Assembly: GCA_031266805.1 (NCBI GenBank)
Contig: JAISAH010000010.1
Span: 1 to 64,000 of the forward strand
Length of the DNA stretch: 64,000 nt
Source: Gracilibacteraceae bacterium
GTDB lineage: Bacteria > Bacillota > Desulfitobacteriia > Desulfitobacteriales > Syntrophobotulaceae
Reading direction: 5' to 3'
The notes under the pieces were generated by a model. That model made no database searches. It was given only the letters and a program-made list of their open reading frames with translations, and was not told where the DNA came from. Position numbers and translations under genes: made by a program. Of this stretch, positions 9,309 through 18,310 are shown one piece after another (the stretch's first letter is position 1; the number at the start of each line of letters is the position of its first letter).

Positions 9309-9944
9309 TTATAACGCCTGTTCCGCGAAAAGACAAATGGCGGCGCGCGTTAGTTCCGCGGTCACGGTCTCCGGGGAGGCTTCGCCGTCTATGGCCTGTG
9401 CGTTCAGCCCTTCGGCGCGCCCGGCGGCCAGCAGGTTTTCAAAACAGGCCAGCACCCGGCGCAATATTTCCTCTTTTTCAAACAGCTCCGTCCCTGAACG
9501 GCTTCGAGCGATGCGGGCCAAGGAGACGGCCGGGCGCACGCGGAGAAAAAGGGTCAGATCCGGCTGGCGGGCAAAACGGTTGATCTCTTTCACCCAGGCC
9601 GCGTCACATTCCAGACTCTGATAGGCGAGGGAAGACCAGAGGTAACGGTCGCAGACGATGATTTCCCCGCGCTCCAGGGCGGGAAGGATAAAATTACGCA
9701 GATGATCCAGGCGGTCGGCGGCAAAAAGCAGCGCCAGACCCGGCGCGGGGATGTCCCGCAAACGCCCGCTCAACGCCTGCCGGATCAAGAGGCCGGCGGG
9801 ACCGTCCGTCGGTTCTTTGGTCAGCAGCGTTTTTCGCCCCGTTTGCTCCGCCAAGGCGGAAACAAGCCGGGCGGCCTGCGTGCTGAGCCCGGAACCGTCG
9901 ATCCCTTCCAAAACGATAAATTTACCCTCCGGCGAAACCGTCAC
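9309..9944 (-). CDS. tmk: Thymidylate kinase (variant Walker A)
   Basis: GKFIVLEGIDGSGLSTQAARLVSAL; TKEPTDGPAGLLIRQALSGRL; CDRYLWSSLAYQS. Confidence 0.85.
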   Translation of the reverse strand: MTVSPEGKFIVLEGIDGSGLSTQAARLVSALAEQTGRKTLLTKEPTDGPAGLLIRQALSGRLRDIPAPGLALLFAADRLDHLRNFILPALERGEIIVCDRYLWSSLAYQSLECDAAWVKEINRFARQPDLTLFLRVRPAVSLARIARSRSGTELFEKEEILRRVLACFENLLAAGRAEGLNAQAIDGEASPETVTAELTRAAICLFAEQAL

Positions 9945-11365
9945 GGCCTCGGCCCGTTTCCCGCCGCGTCCTCCGGGGATTTGACGGTTTTCAGCCGGAG
10001 ACAGATGGCGAGCGACAGCAGAGCGACGAGCGCCGCCGCGGCGATGATGCAGCGCAGGGCCAGCTGATAGGCGTCGGCATATGGGCGCGTCAGGGCGAAA
10101 TACTGGCGCAGCAGCGTAAAAACGCCGGCGGAGGCGGCCGTGCCGATGCAGAAAGCGAGATTACGGTTCGTGGCGACGAAGCCGCCGGCATACCCGGCGT
10201 ATTTTCTTCCGGCCGCCGTCATGATCTCACTGTTATTCGGGGTATTCAGCATCCCCATCCCGCAGCCCATCAGCGCCAGCCCGGCGGCAAAATGCGGGAT
10301 CACCGGCGCGGGGCCTAGGAAAAGCATAAGGACGAGCGCCGCCATGAACACCACGAGCGCCGCCGGCATGAGACGCATGGCCCCAATCCTGTCGGACAAT
10401 ACGCCGGACAAAGGCGCGGTCACCGCCATGCACAGCGGCGAGATCATCATCAGCCAGCCGACCGCGCCCACCGGCAGCTCCCACTGCTCCTGCAGAAAAA
10501 ACGGCAGGAGGAAATTCACGGCCATATTGGCGAAATAACTGAGAAACGCGACCAGATTGCCGAGCGAAAAGCGCGGATTGGCGAGCAGAGCGGAGTCCCA
10601 GAGCGGGGCGGCGTGTTTTTTCTCGGCCATGGCGAACACGGGCAGGGCCAGCAGGAACAGGAGACCGAACCAGCGGCTGCCGGCAAAATTGCCGCTGAAA
10701 AACAGGATCAAGGAAGAGATGATGACCCCGAGCAAGAGCGCCCCCCGGATGTCCAGCGGCGGCGGGTTTTGCGGCGGCGGGACGTTCGAGCGCAGATAAC
10801 GCAGGCCGACCAGAAGGGAGAGGAGGCCGAACGGCACGTTGACAAAAAATATGACCGGCCAGGTAAAATGAGTCAGGATAAGGCCGCCAATCGTCGGGCC
10901 GCACATGCCGCCGATGCCGACCACCAGCACGTTGATGCCGAGCGCCATGCCCCGCTGGGACAGCGGAAAAGCGTTGACGATGATCCCCGCCCCCGTAGCC
11001 ATGAGCATGGCCGCCCCCACGGCCTGCAGGGCGCGGCTCAGGAGCAAAGCGGTCAATGCGCCGGAGAACCCGCAGCAAACGGAGCCGGCGGAAAAAACGA
11101 CCAGCCCGCAGAGGTATATCTTGTGCCCGCCGACGCGGTCCCCCACGCGGCCGAGGAGCAGCATGAGCACGCTGACGACCAGCAGATAGATCGTCGTCAC
11201 CCACTGCACCTCGGCCAGACTGATGCGAAAATGAACGCTCAGCAGCGGGTTGGCGACGTTAAGGCTGCTGGCGTTGATGCCGGACATCAAAGTGCCTAAA
11301 GCGATGACGACCAGCGATATCCACTTACTGTGATCTTTGGGCGCGGAATTTTCAGCGGGTTGCAT
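9941..11365 (-). CDS. MFS transporter, DHA2-like (about 14 TM)
   Basis: Multi-TM; LLLGRVGDRVGGHKIYLCGL; long hydrophobic frame; overlaps tmk start. Confidence 0.9.
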   Translation of the reverse strand: MQPAENSAPKDHSKWISLVVIALGTLMSGINASSLNVANPLLSVHFRISLAEVQWVTTIYLLVVSVLMLLLGRVGDRVGGHKIYLCGLVVFSAGSVCCGFSGALTALLLSRALQAVGAAMLMATGAGIIVNAFPLSQRGMALGINVLVVGIGGMCGPTIGGLILTHFTWPVIFFVNVPFGLLSLLVGLRYLRSNVPPPQNPPPLDIRGALLLGVIISSLILFFSGNFAGSRWFGLLFLLALPVFAMAEKKHAAPLWDSALLANPRFSLGNLVAFLSYFANMAVNFLLPFFLQEQWELPVGAVGWLMMISPLCMAVTAPLSGVLSDRIGAMRLMPAALVVFMAALVLMLFLGPAPVIPHFAAGLALMGCGMGMLNTPNNSEIMTAAGRKYAGYAGGFVATNRNLAFCIGTAASAGVFTLLRQYFALTRPYADAYQLALRCIIAAAALVALLSLAICLRLKTVKSPEDAAGNGPRP

Positions 11366-11458
11366 GTTTTCTCCCAGATCTTTCGGGTCGTGTGAATAAG
11401 TATTAGGTGTCCTTTATTATATACCCGTTCCCGCAAAAAATCAACGACCGCCATATTT

Positions 11459-11516
11459 GAAACGGATTTCCGTAGGGGCGGATGGCAATCCGCCCGTGGT
11501 TCCTGTTCCGTCCTAC
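11459..11516. repeat. Interspersed palindromic repeat (GGGGCGGATGGCAATCCGCCCGTGGTTCCTGTTCCGTCC), second copy near 59.62 kb
   Basis: Near-identical to 59610..59670. Confidence 0.75.
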
Positions 11517-11759
11517 CCCTGTTTTCTAGGTTTGTCGGGTTCAAAATTTGTTACGGTAATCTCCGTCGATACGAAAAAGAATGAAAAATGGCTCTGATAT
11601 TCATATGTATTCATACTTTATCAGAATTTATACTTGCAAATCAGATTTCAATATGATATTATAAGAAACGCGCCACTTCTCGACAAGCAGTTTGAGAAAC
11701 ATCGCAATATTAACACAGGGTGTTTGCGATATTCTGGTCTAAAGAAGCGAGATAATTAT

Positions 11760-13295
11760 ATGGGAAATGATGCAGATAGATGGTTAAATATGGAATAAAT
11801 AGCGGAATATCTTCACGTCCATAAGGACAGTGTTCGTAATTGGATTCGTATAGGTGAGATTCCTGCACATAAAATTGGAAAGCTATGACGGTTCAAGAAG
11901 TCCGAAGTTGATGAATGGGTCCATAGTGGCAAAAGCACGGATGTCAAATGGAAAGAATCTTGGCGCGATGAGTATCTGCGCTGGGTTTGTGCCTTTGCGA
12001 ATTCACAAGGCGGCATCGTTGAAATCGGGCGAGATGACAACGGTGTGCCGGTAGGTGTAGCCAAACCGGAAAAGTTGCTCAAAGATGTGCCTAATCAAAT
12101 ACGGCAGCAACTGGGCATCGTTTGTGATGTAAATCTTGTTGAAGAACAGGGAAAGCAGATAGTCTTGATTGCTGTTGTTCCATATTCTGCTCCTATCAGT
12201 TTCAATGGCAAGTATTATGTTCGTTCCGGCGGCACTACGCAGGAACTAAATGGCATACAGATAACCGAATTCCTCCTGTCCAAACAAGGCAAGACTTGGG
12301 ACGCTCAGCCATACCCCAAGCTCACTGTAGATGACCTGGAAAATGACGCATTCCGCCATTTCCGCAGACGAGCCGAAGGCAGTGGACGATTGACAGCGGA
12401 GTATTTAGACTGCACCAACCAAGAGCTTTTACAGAAACTGGCATTGTACGAAGGCGAGTATCTTACCAATGCTGCTATACTGCTGTTCCACGCCGAACCG
12501 GGCCGCTATTTTGTAGGCAGCAGTGTCAGGGTCGCGTCTTTTGACGATACAGGGGAATTGCAGTTCCAAGATGAAGTTGAAGGCCCATTGGTAATGCAAC
12601 CTGGAAAAGTTGAAGAACTCGTATACACAAAGTATTTCAAAGGCATTATCAGTTTTGAAGGCATCCAGAGACTCGAAACATTCCCTATACCACGTCTGGC
12701 TTTTAGAGAGGTATTGGTAAATGCAATCGCGCACCGAGATTATACAAACGGAAACTCCATACAAATAAAGATATATCCTACAGAGGTATACGTTTACAGC
12801 CATGGTGGATTCCCGCAAGGTTGGACGGTGGATACACTCCTTTCAAAGCATGCTTCCGCAACTCATAATCCGCGAATCGCCCAGACATTCTTACGCGCAG
12901 GGTTCATTGATAGTTGGGGCAGCGGCATTGAGAGAATTACAAATGCATGCGAATCCGCAAAAGCCAAAGTGCCAGTGTTCCAAACTGATGAACGCAATCT
13001 TACGGTTGTGTTTGAAAGCATGACGCAATCGGCTTTTGGTGATGCTAACATCACCAAAAACATCACCAAAAACATCACCAAAAGCATCACCGAAAATGAG
13101 ATTCAAATGCGCATAATCCAATTGATGGCAGGAAACCCCTATGTCACCACCAAGACTATTGCTCAAGAACTTGGAATAGCGGAACGCAACGTCAAGAACC
13201 ATGTTAAAGCACTGAAAAACACAGGGTTGATTAAACGCGATGGTTCGGCAAGAGGCGGCCATTGGATTGTCTGCCAGAACACTCCAGTAATATAG
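11760..13295 (+). pseudogene. Excisionase-type HTH + AlbA_2/Schlafen-type regulator with C-terminal HTH, interrupted by TAA (11796) and TGA (11886)
   Basis: In-frame MGNDADRWLNME*IAEYLHVHKDSVRNWIRIGEIPAHKIGKL*RFKKSEVDEWV...FANSQGGIVEIGRDDNGVPVGV...FREVLVNAIAHRDY; track ORF 12045..13295 is only the 3' part. Confidence 0.75.
13038..13095 (+). repeat. 12-bp tandem repeats (ATCACCAAAAAC) encoding ITKN ITKN ITKS ITEN
   Basis: Four consecutive copies read directly. Confidence 0.85.
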
Positions 13296-13584
13296 AAGAG
13301 TCTCCACCGCCTGTGAGAGAAAGCGTATGTAAACTGTATTTGATCAGATTTTCTCCGCATTATCTGATGCCGAGAAGCGTTACCTACCGTAATGAGTATT
13401 ATAATTCAATTCAATTCAATGCGCAGATACAGATACGAGGTGATATAAAGTAAAGAGAGCGGCGAGTTAGTTGCACCACTCTCTTACAAACTTATCTGCC
13501 ACTGACGGAGTAACTTGATGGCCTCTTATTTAGGATTGAGCGATTTTTCACCCGTAATTTCCGCAAGAATCCAGAGCGCGCTGA

Positions 13585-14286
13585 TTAATAAATCGGTTGG
13601 AACCGAGTCCAAAGGAGGGCTCCTGCGCCGCCAGTAATCGTTGCTTGACCTGCCCAATTAATAGTTCCGCCTGGCGTGATACTGATTGAAACAGAATGGG
13701 AAACATCGACTCTTCCCCCAACTATAAAATCAGTATTGTAGTGTTCTGCGCTTGCTGAAGCGTAGTTCCCGCTACCTGATACGCTTTTGGTGGTACAATA
13801 CCAATGCGTGATACCAGAATAATCTGTGACCGAAACGCTTCTTGATACAGGAGTTATAGCGGTGCCGTTATTGTTGTATTTTAATTGAACAGTCGTCGAA
13901 CAAAGATTGATATCAAGAGTGTCGACTGTTTGCGCCCGGCTATTAATGGTTAAATTATTACCTGTCGTGGGTCGAGAACCTGTCCCTGAATCGGATTCCG
14001 AACTATATAATATTGCTGGATAAACAATTTGATACGTTAATGTTTCTGGGGATACCACGACCTCGTAAATCGGATCTTCTGGATTTAGTGTCCCGCTTAC
14101 ATTAACGACGTAGCCATCATTTGTTTCCATTAAGCTTGCCTGGTTAAGTGTGTTTTGATAAGGGGCGGCAGGGGAAAGGGTTTTCAAAACAGGACCTTCA
14201 CTCGGCGTGACTTGAGCCGCCGTCAAGGCGAACGGAACTGCCAACAAAAATACAGTCAACATAAAGATAACAAACCTTTTTTTCAT
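13585..14286 (-). CDS. Secreted hypothetical protein (signal peptide)
   Basis: MKKRFVIFMLTVFLLAVPFALTAAQ; Ser/Thr-rich beta-like body. Confidence 0.65.
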   Translation of the reverse strand: MKKRFVIFMLTVFLLAVPFALTAAQVTPSEGPVLKTLSPAAPYQNTLNQASLMETNDGYVVNVSGTLNPEDPIYEVVVSPETLTYQIVYPAILYSSESDSGTGSRPTTGNNLTINSRAQTVDTLDINLCSTTVQLKYNNNGTAITPVSRSVSVTDYSGITHWYCTTKSVSGSGNYASASAEHYNTDFIVGGRVDVSHSVSISITPGGTINWAGQATITGGAGALLWTRFQPIY

Positions 14287-14301
14287 GCGCGTAACCTTCT
14301 T

Positions 14302-14634
14302 TCATAAAATTATAGTTTGAAAAAATTTATACACTGTGTCCATAAAATAGAGCGGCCCATACGTTACCATATACCACCCCCCGGCATAATATCCCCATAA
14401 ATAAAGTATGCCGCTACACACAATGGTTACTAACATCCCTCCCTTATCTACATGTGAAAATACAATATTGAAACCGATAAAGGAAATTACTATGGCTATT
14501 ACATGAACAAATAAAGTGTATGCATTGAATTGATAATAGTCAGGCGTAATCAAATGAAAATATTCGCCCAACCTCCATCCGAACGGATAGCACAGCAAAG
14601 AGACAACCTGTAACCCTAAACATTTTAGAACCAT
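14302..14634 (-). CDS. Small integral membrane protein, hypothetical
   Basis: About four hydrophobic segments; downstream of ECF-like promoter. Confidence 0.6.
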   Translation of the reverse strand: MVLKCLGLQVVSLLCYPFGWRLGEYFHLITPDYYQFNAYTLFVHVIAIVISFIGFNIVFSHVDKGGMLVTIVCSGILYLWGYYAGGWYMVTYGPLYFMDTVYKFFQTIIL

Positions 14635-14774
14635 CCCAAACCTACCCTGGCAATCGCCTCGCTTCTAACTTCTGGCAATAGTATCGACTCTGTCTGCAGC
14701 GACTTTTTTACTTCATGTCTCTCACCCCCTATTGTCGTTCAGCCAAAAGAGTCCTTAAAAATGTCTCTATATAT

Positions 14775-14803
14775 AATACGTTTCAGCATACCGTTTTGTG
14801 ACA
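14775..14803 (-). promoter_or_regulatory. ECF-type promoter copy 1: TGTCACA-N16-CGTATT
   Basis: Same motif and spacing as 16719..16747. Confidence 0.6.
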
Positions 14804-14857
14804 CGAAAAATTAAAAAATTAACATTTTTTTGTCTTGCCGGTTTTTTATGGATCCCG

Positions 14858-15547
14858 TTACTGCGGACGAACGCTTTCGGCTATCTTCTCCAGTTCCGCC
14901 GCGTCCGCGTTGCCGGACAAATAAAAACTGTACAGTCCGTTTCCCCAGATCAAAATATTGTTTCCGCCTTCCGCCGTTGTTTCAAAAAGAAGGGCCTCAT
15001 TTCCGCTGATCAATATTTCCCGAAGCTTATGCCTGTCAGTATCCACGCTTATTGAGGGTTTGGCGGAATTAAACTGTGTCAGTTGGATGACGTTACCATC
15101 GGAGTTCTTGTATTCTGACATGACCATTCCAGGTACGGAATCGTTGACTTGCCGCGTGGAATATCCTTCCGGCAGATAAGCTGGGATGTAAACCATTAAC
15201 TCTTGACTTACTGGATCACTTTGCGTCGCATCCAGCTTGACAAACCCGATCCCTATGCTCTGTAAATATTTTAAGACCTGAGTTCTGGCCGCTTCCACGC
15301 TCATAGCCCCGCCAAAAAGCAAAATGACCGCGGCCAGCCCGGCGCAGATCCTTTTGCGGAGAAAATTACGTCTCGGACGGAATAACTGATCCATTTTTTT
15401 CCGGAATCCCGGCGATATTGGGACGGATGGCAGTTTGTCCAACTCCGCCTCAAGTTCCCTCGTTCGCTGTTCCGCGATCTCTCGCAGCGCGGTTTTCAGC
15501 ATCGCCTCAAAATATGCCTCGTTCAGGCGTTTTTCCCTGTCAGGCAC
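14858..15547 (-). CDS. Anti-sigma factor-like membrane protein (DUF4367-like extracellular domain)
   Basis: One TM (ICAGLAAVILLFGGAMSV); YIPAYLPEGYSTRQVNDS; overlaps 3' end of ECF sigma gene. Confidence 0.75.
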   Translation of the reverse strand: MPDREKRLNEAYFEAMLKTALREIAEQRTRELEAELDKLPSVPISPGFRKKMDQLFRPRRNFLRKRICAGLAAVILLFGGAMSVEAARTQVLKYLQSIGIGFVKLDATQSDPVSQELMVYIPAYLPEGYSTRQVNDSVPGMVMSEYKNSDGNVIQLTQFNSAKPSISVDTDRHKLREILISGNEALLFETTAEGGNNILIWGNGLYSFYLSGNADAAELEKIAESVRPQ

Positions 15548-16073
15548 GGTCGTCCCTCCCCCTCAGTTTGTCCGCGACATATTTCTTCGCTCTGTGAACG
15601 CAGGCGCGGACGTTTTCATAGGAAATCGGCAGCAGATCCGCGATCTCTCTTTCGTTAAAGCCGTAAACATAACGCAAAACCATCACATTGTAATAATTTT
15701 CGCCCATTCCTTTCAAAGATTGGACGACTTCGTCATACGACTCCCGCCGCGCAATGATGTCTTCCGGCAAACCACCTTCTTCCGACGTCTCGCCCAATGA
15801 ATCAAGCGCCTTATTATTCATCCGTTTTGTCCGCAGGATATCCAGGCAAGTATGCTTTGTGACAATGAACAAAAGTGCGTCAGGTTCCGCGCCGTTTAAT
15901 CTGTCCGCCGCCGCGCGCCCGAGCAGTTTGGCGAAGGATTGATGAACGGCGTCCTCGGCGCTGTACCTGTTTTGCAAAATCGTCCCAGCGTATTTGATAA
16001 GCCGCGCGTGGTATTTAACGTACAGCGCTTCTAATTTTAGCTTCGCCTCAGCGGAAAGCGGCGTACTATACAT
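15540..16073 (-). CDS. ECF-family RNA polymerase sigma factor
   Basis: EDAVHQSFAKLL...LFIVTKHTCLDILR...VMVLRYVYGFNEREIADLLPISYENVRACVHRAKK. Confidence 0.92.
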   Translation of the reverse strand: MYSTPLSAEAKLKLEALYVKYHARLIKYAGTILQNRYSAEDAVHQSFAKLLGRAAADRLNGAEPDALLFIVTKHTCLDILRTKRMNNKALDSLGETSEEGGLPEDIIARRESYDEVVQSLKGMGENYYNVMVLRYVYGFNEREIADLLPISYENVRACVHRAKKYVADKLRGRDDRA

Positions 16074-16159
16074 ATGTTTCCATCAACTCCAACTTACAAT
16101 CGTTTATTTGCGCCTGTTTCCAAGAAGATATTACAGGTTGCTTTTATTTCAGGTATATT

Positions 16160-16600
16160 TTATGATTTCATTTTAATCGTAGAAAAATCTACTGTTTCAT
16201 ACTGCGAACCGGCATAAACCTTGGCGCTGCCCGAAAATTCGTATTGATAGCCGCTTTGAGCGTTTCCAACGGATTTATAAGCGGAAAAAGGAAAAGACGT
16301 TTGCTGTTCGTTCGGCCAGTACCCCACGCGTGTTCTTGTTCCCGAAGGCGAAACGGAATATATTGACATAGTGACGATGATTTTGGTAACACCTTGATTA
16401 CCTTGAGGATACACAGCGAGGCTTGCGTTTACATAGCTTCCGGAAAATCCAACAGTCGCCGCGATCGCGTCGGTGTACTGGTATTCGTCGACATCAACCG
16501 ACGTTTCCGGCGAATCGGCTTCGTTATCCGCAAAACTGTTCGTACCGAGGACCAAAAAAGCGCAGACACATAGAATGGTAATTAGCAGCAGTTTTTTCAT
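16160..16600 (-). CDS. Secreted hypothetical protein (start MKKLLLITILCVCAF)
   Basis: Signal peptide; RBS AAGGAG upstream of ATG 16600. Confidence 0.65.
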   Translation of the reverse strand: MKKLLLITILCVCAFLVLGTNSFADNEADSPETSVDVDEYQYTDAIAATVGFSGSYVNASLAVYPQGNQGVTKIIVTMSIYSVSPSGTRTRVGYWPNEQQTSFPFSAYKSVGNAQSGYQYEFSGSAKVYAGSQYETVDFSTIKMKS

Positions 16601-16718
16601 TTGATAAATCTCCTTTTTTTGGTAGTATGGTATTGACTCTGGTTGCGGCAACTTTTTTCTTCATGTTTCTCGCCCCTATTGTCATTCGTCATTCGGCCAA
16701 AAACATCCCTATATATAT

Positions 16719-16747
16719 AATACGTTTCAGGATGCCTTTTTGTGACA
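16719..16747 (-). promoter_or_regulatory. ECF-type promoter copy 2: TGTCACA-N16-CGTATT
   Basis: Same motif and spacing as 14775..14803. Confidence 0.6.
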
Positions 16748-16884
16748 CGAAAAATAAAAAAAATTAAATTTTTTTCGCCTTGCCAGTTTTTATGTAGCTC
16801 TTGTTGCGAACGCGGCTCTCAGGTGTTCTTTCCGAGTTTTACCAGATAAAATTTGCTTTTGTTTGAGAAGGGTGCATGACAAAT

Positions 16885-17060
16885 TTGTGTCATTCCGGCT
16901 TTATGCCGGAATCCATTCCCCTCCACGAAAGCCCTTGTAGGGAGCGTCGAGGACGCTCCGCCGCCTGACCCAATACGCGGGACGTCGAGGACGCCGTCCC
17001 GTACGAACACGGTTCCCGAATATCTTCGAGAGTATCCCAAAAATTCCGGAATGACGGCGG
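16885..17060. repeat. Composite palindromic repeat block shared in part with 59430..59525
   Basis: CATTCCGGCTTTATGCCGGAATCCATTCC and GACGCTCCGCCGCCTGACCCAATACGCGGGACGTCGAG recur near 59.4-59.5 kb. Confidence 0.7.
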
Positions 17061-17070
17061 GAAGCGGCTT

Positions 17071-18081
17071 TCACCGCCGGAGGATGACGGAATTCCGAGA
17101 ACTGAGTTCCACGGGGAAGACTTTGATTTTTTTTTTGTTCTGGCCGGTGATGAGTTCCGTCAGCATGTCCATCGCCTGGCAACCCATGGGCCGAAAGGGA
17201 ATAGACACCGTGGTCAAAGAAGGGGTGACATACTCGGCGGCGGGTATATCATCAAAGCCCAGTACGGATATATCTTCAGGGACGCGGCGCCCGCTCTTCC
17301 TCAAGGCGTTCAGCGCTCCGATCGCCATCAGGTCATTCAGGGCAAAAACCGCCGTGATCTCGGGCGCCGCCTTGAGGAGACGTCCCATGGCCGGTTGCGC
17401 GCCTTCATAGGTGAACCCTCCGCTTAGACGCCATTTTTTCGGCGCCTTGAGCCCGGCGGCCAGCATGGCCTCCTCGTAGCCGAGCTCCCGCTGCCAGGAA
17501 GTCATGGAATTTTTGGTCCCGGTCAGCAAGGCTATATTTTTATGTCCGTTCGTGATCAAATGCTCGACGGCCATGCGGGCCGCCGCCTGATTGTCGATCT
17601 GGACAGAGGCAAAACCGTCGTCGCTGTTGCCAACCACCACCACCGGGACATCCGCCAGAACAGTCATTTCTTCATCGGCGTCGCGGACTATGCCGCCGCC
17701 GATGATGATCAGCCCGTCCACTCTTTTTTCTTTCATTACTTCCAAATAATGTCTGCGGCGTTGCTGCGAACGCTGCACATTGGCAAAAAGCAGCGAATAG
17801 CCCGAACGCCGGGCGGCGTTCTCCACTCCTTGCACGATCAGCGGATAGTAGGGGTTGGTAATATCCTGGATCAGGAGACCGACAGTTTGGGTCAAGCGCT
17901 GATGGAGACCGCGAGCCATGGCGTTTGGCACAAACCGCAGCTGGCGGATAGCCTCTTCCACCCGCTCTCGGGTCGCGGCGGTCATCATGGTAAAATTGCC
18001 GTTGAGCGCCCTGGACACGGTTGTGGTCGAAACTCCGGCCAAGCGGGCCACATCCTTGATCGTCGTGCGATTCTTATTCAA
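17071..18081 (-). CDS. LacI-family transcriptional regulator (probable TTG start)
   Basis: TTIKDVARLAGVSTTTVSRALNG; periplasmic-binding-like domain; RBS AGGAG before TTG. Confidence 0.92.
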   Translation of the reverse strand: MNKNRTTIKDVARLAGVSTTTVSRALNGNFTMMTAATRERVEEAIRQLRFVPNAMARGLHQRLTQTVGLLIQDITNPYYPLIVQGVENAARRSGYSLLFANVQRSQQRRRHYLEVMKEKRVDGLIIIGGGIVRDADEEMTVLADVPVVVVGNSDDGFASVQIDNQAAARMAVEHLITNGHKNIALLTGTKNSMTSWQRELGYEEAMLAAGLKAPKKWRLSGGFTYEGAQPAMGRLLKAAPEITAVFALNDLMAIGALNALRKSGRRVPEDISVLGFDDIPAAEYVTPSLTTVSIPFRPMGCQAMDMLTELITGQNKKKIKVFPVELSSRNSVILRR

Positions 18082-18197
18082 TCTGCTACTCCTGCTTTTC
18101 TTTTGGCTTTTGAGTCCGTAAGGTACTATAAAATAATACCTCAAGTTCTTGGGAGTTTCAAGTGAATTCCCAAGAATAGAAAAATTTCATTTTTCTA

Positions 18198-18226
18198 TTG
18201 ACATGGGGAAAATCAGATGATATATT
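18198..18226 (+). promoter_or_regulatory. Sigma70-type promoter TTGACA-N17-TATATT
   Basis: Direct match upstream of creatininase-like gene. Confidence 0.7.
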
Positions 18227-18232
18227 TAGTTT

Positions 18233-18271
18233 AACGTTTTCGTGAAACGTTTTCGTGAAACGTTTCCGCGG
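18233..18271. promoter_or_regulatory. Three tandem 13-bp operator-like repeats AACGTTTTCGTGA (x2) + AACGTTTCCGCGG
   Basis: Contains GAAACGTTTC palindrome typical of LacI-family operators; just downstream of the -10. Confidence 0.7.
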
Positions 18272-18310
18272 CGAGACGTAATAAATTTCGGAGAACGAAG
18301 GGAGCAAAAA

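Noticed and set aside
11760-11890. Alternative genetic code with TGA read as Trp
   Set aside because: The same frame is also interrupted by TAA, and intact genes here (e.g. ddl context, DUF4143 ATPase, DagK) use TGA as stop
13038-13095. Possible CRISPR-like repeats
   Set aside because: 12-bp contiguous coding repeats without spacers
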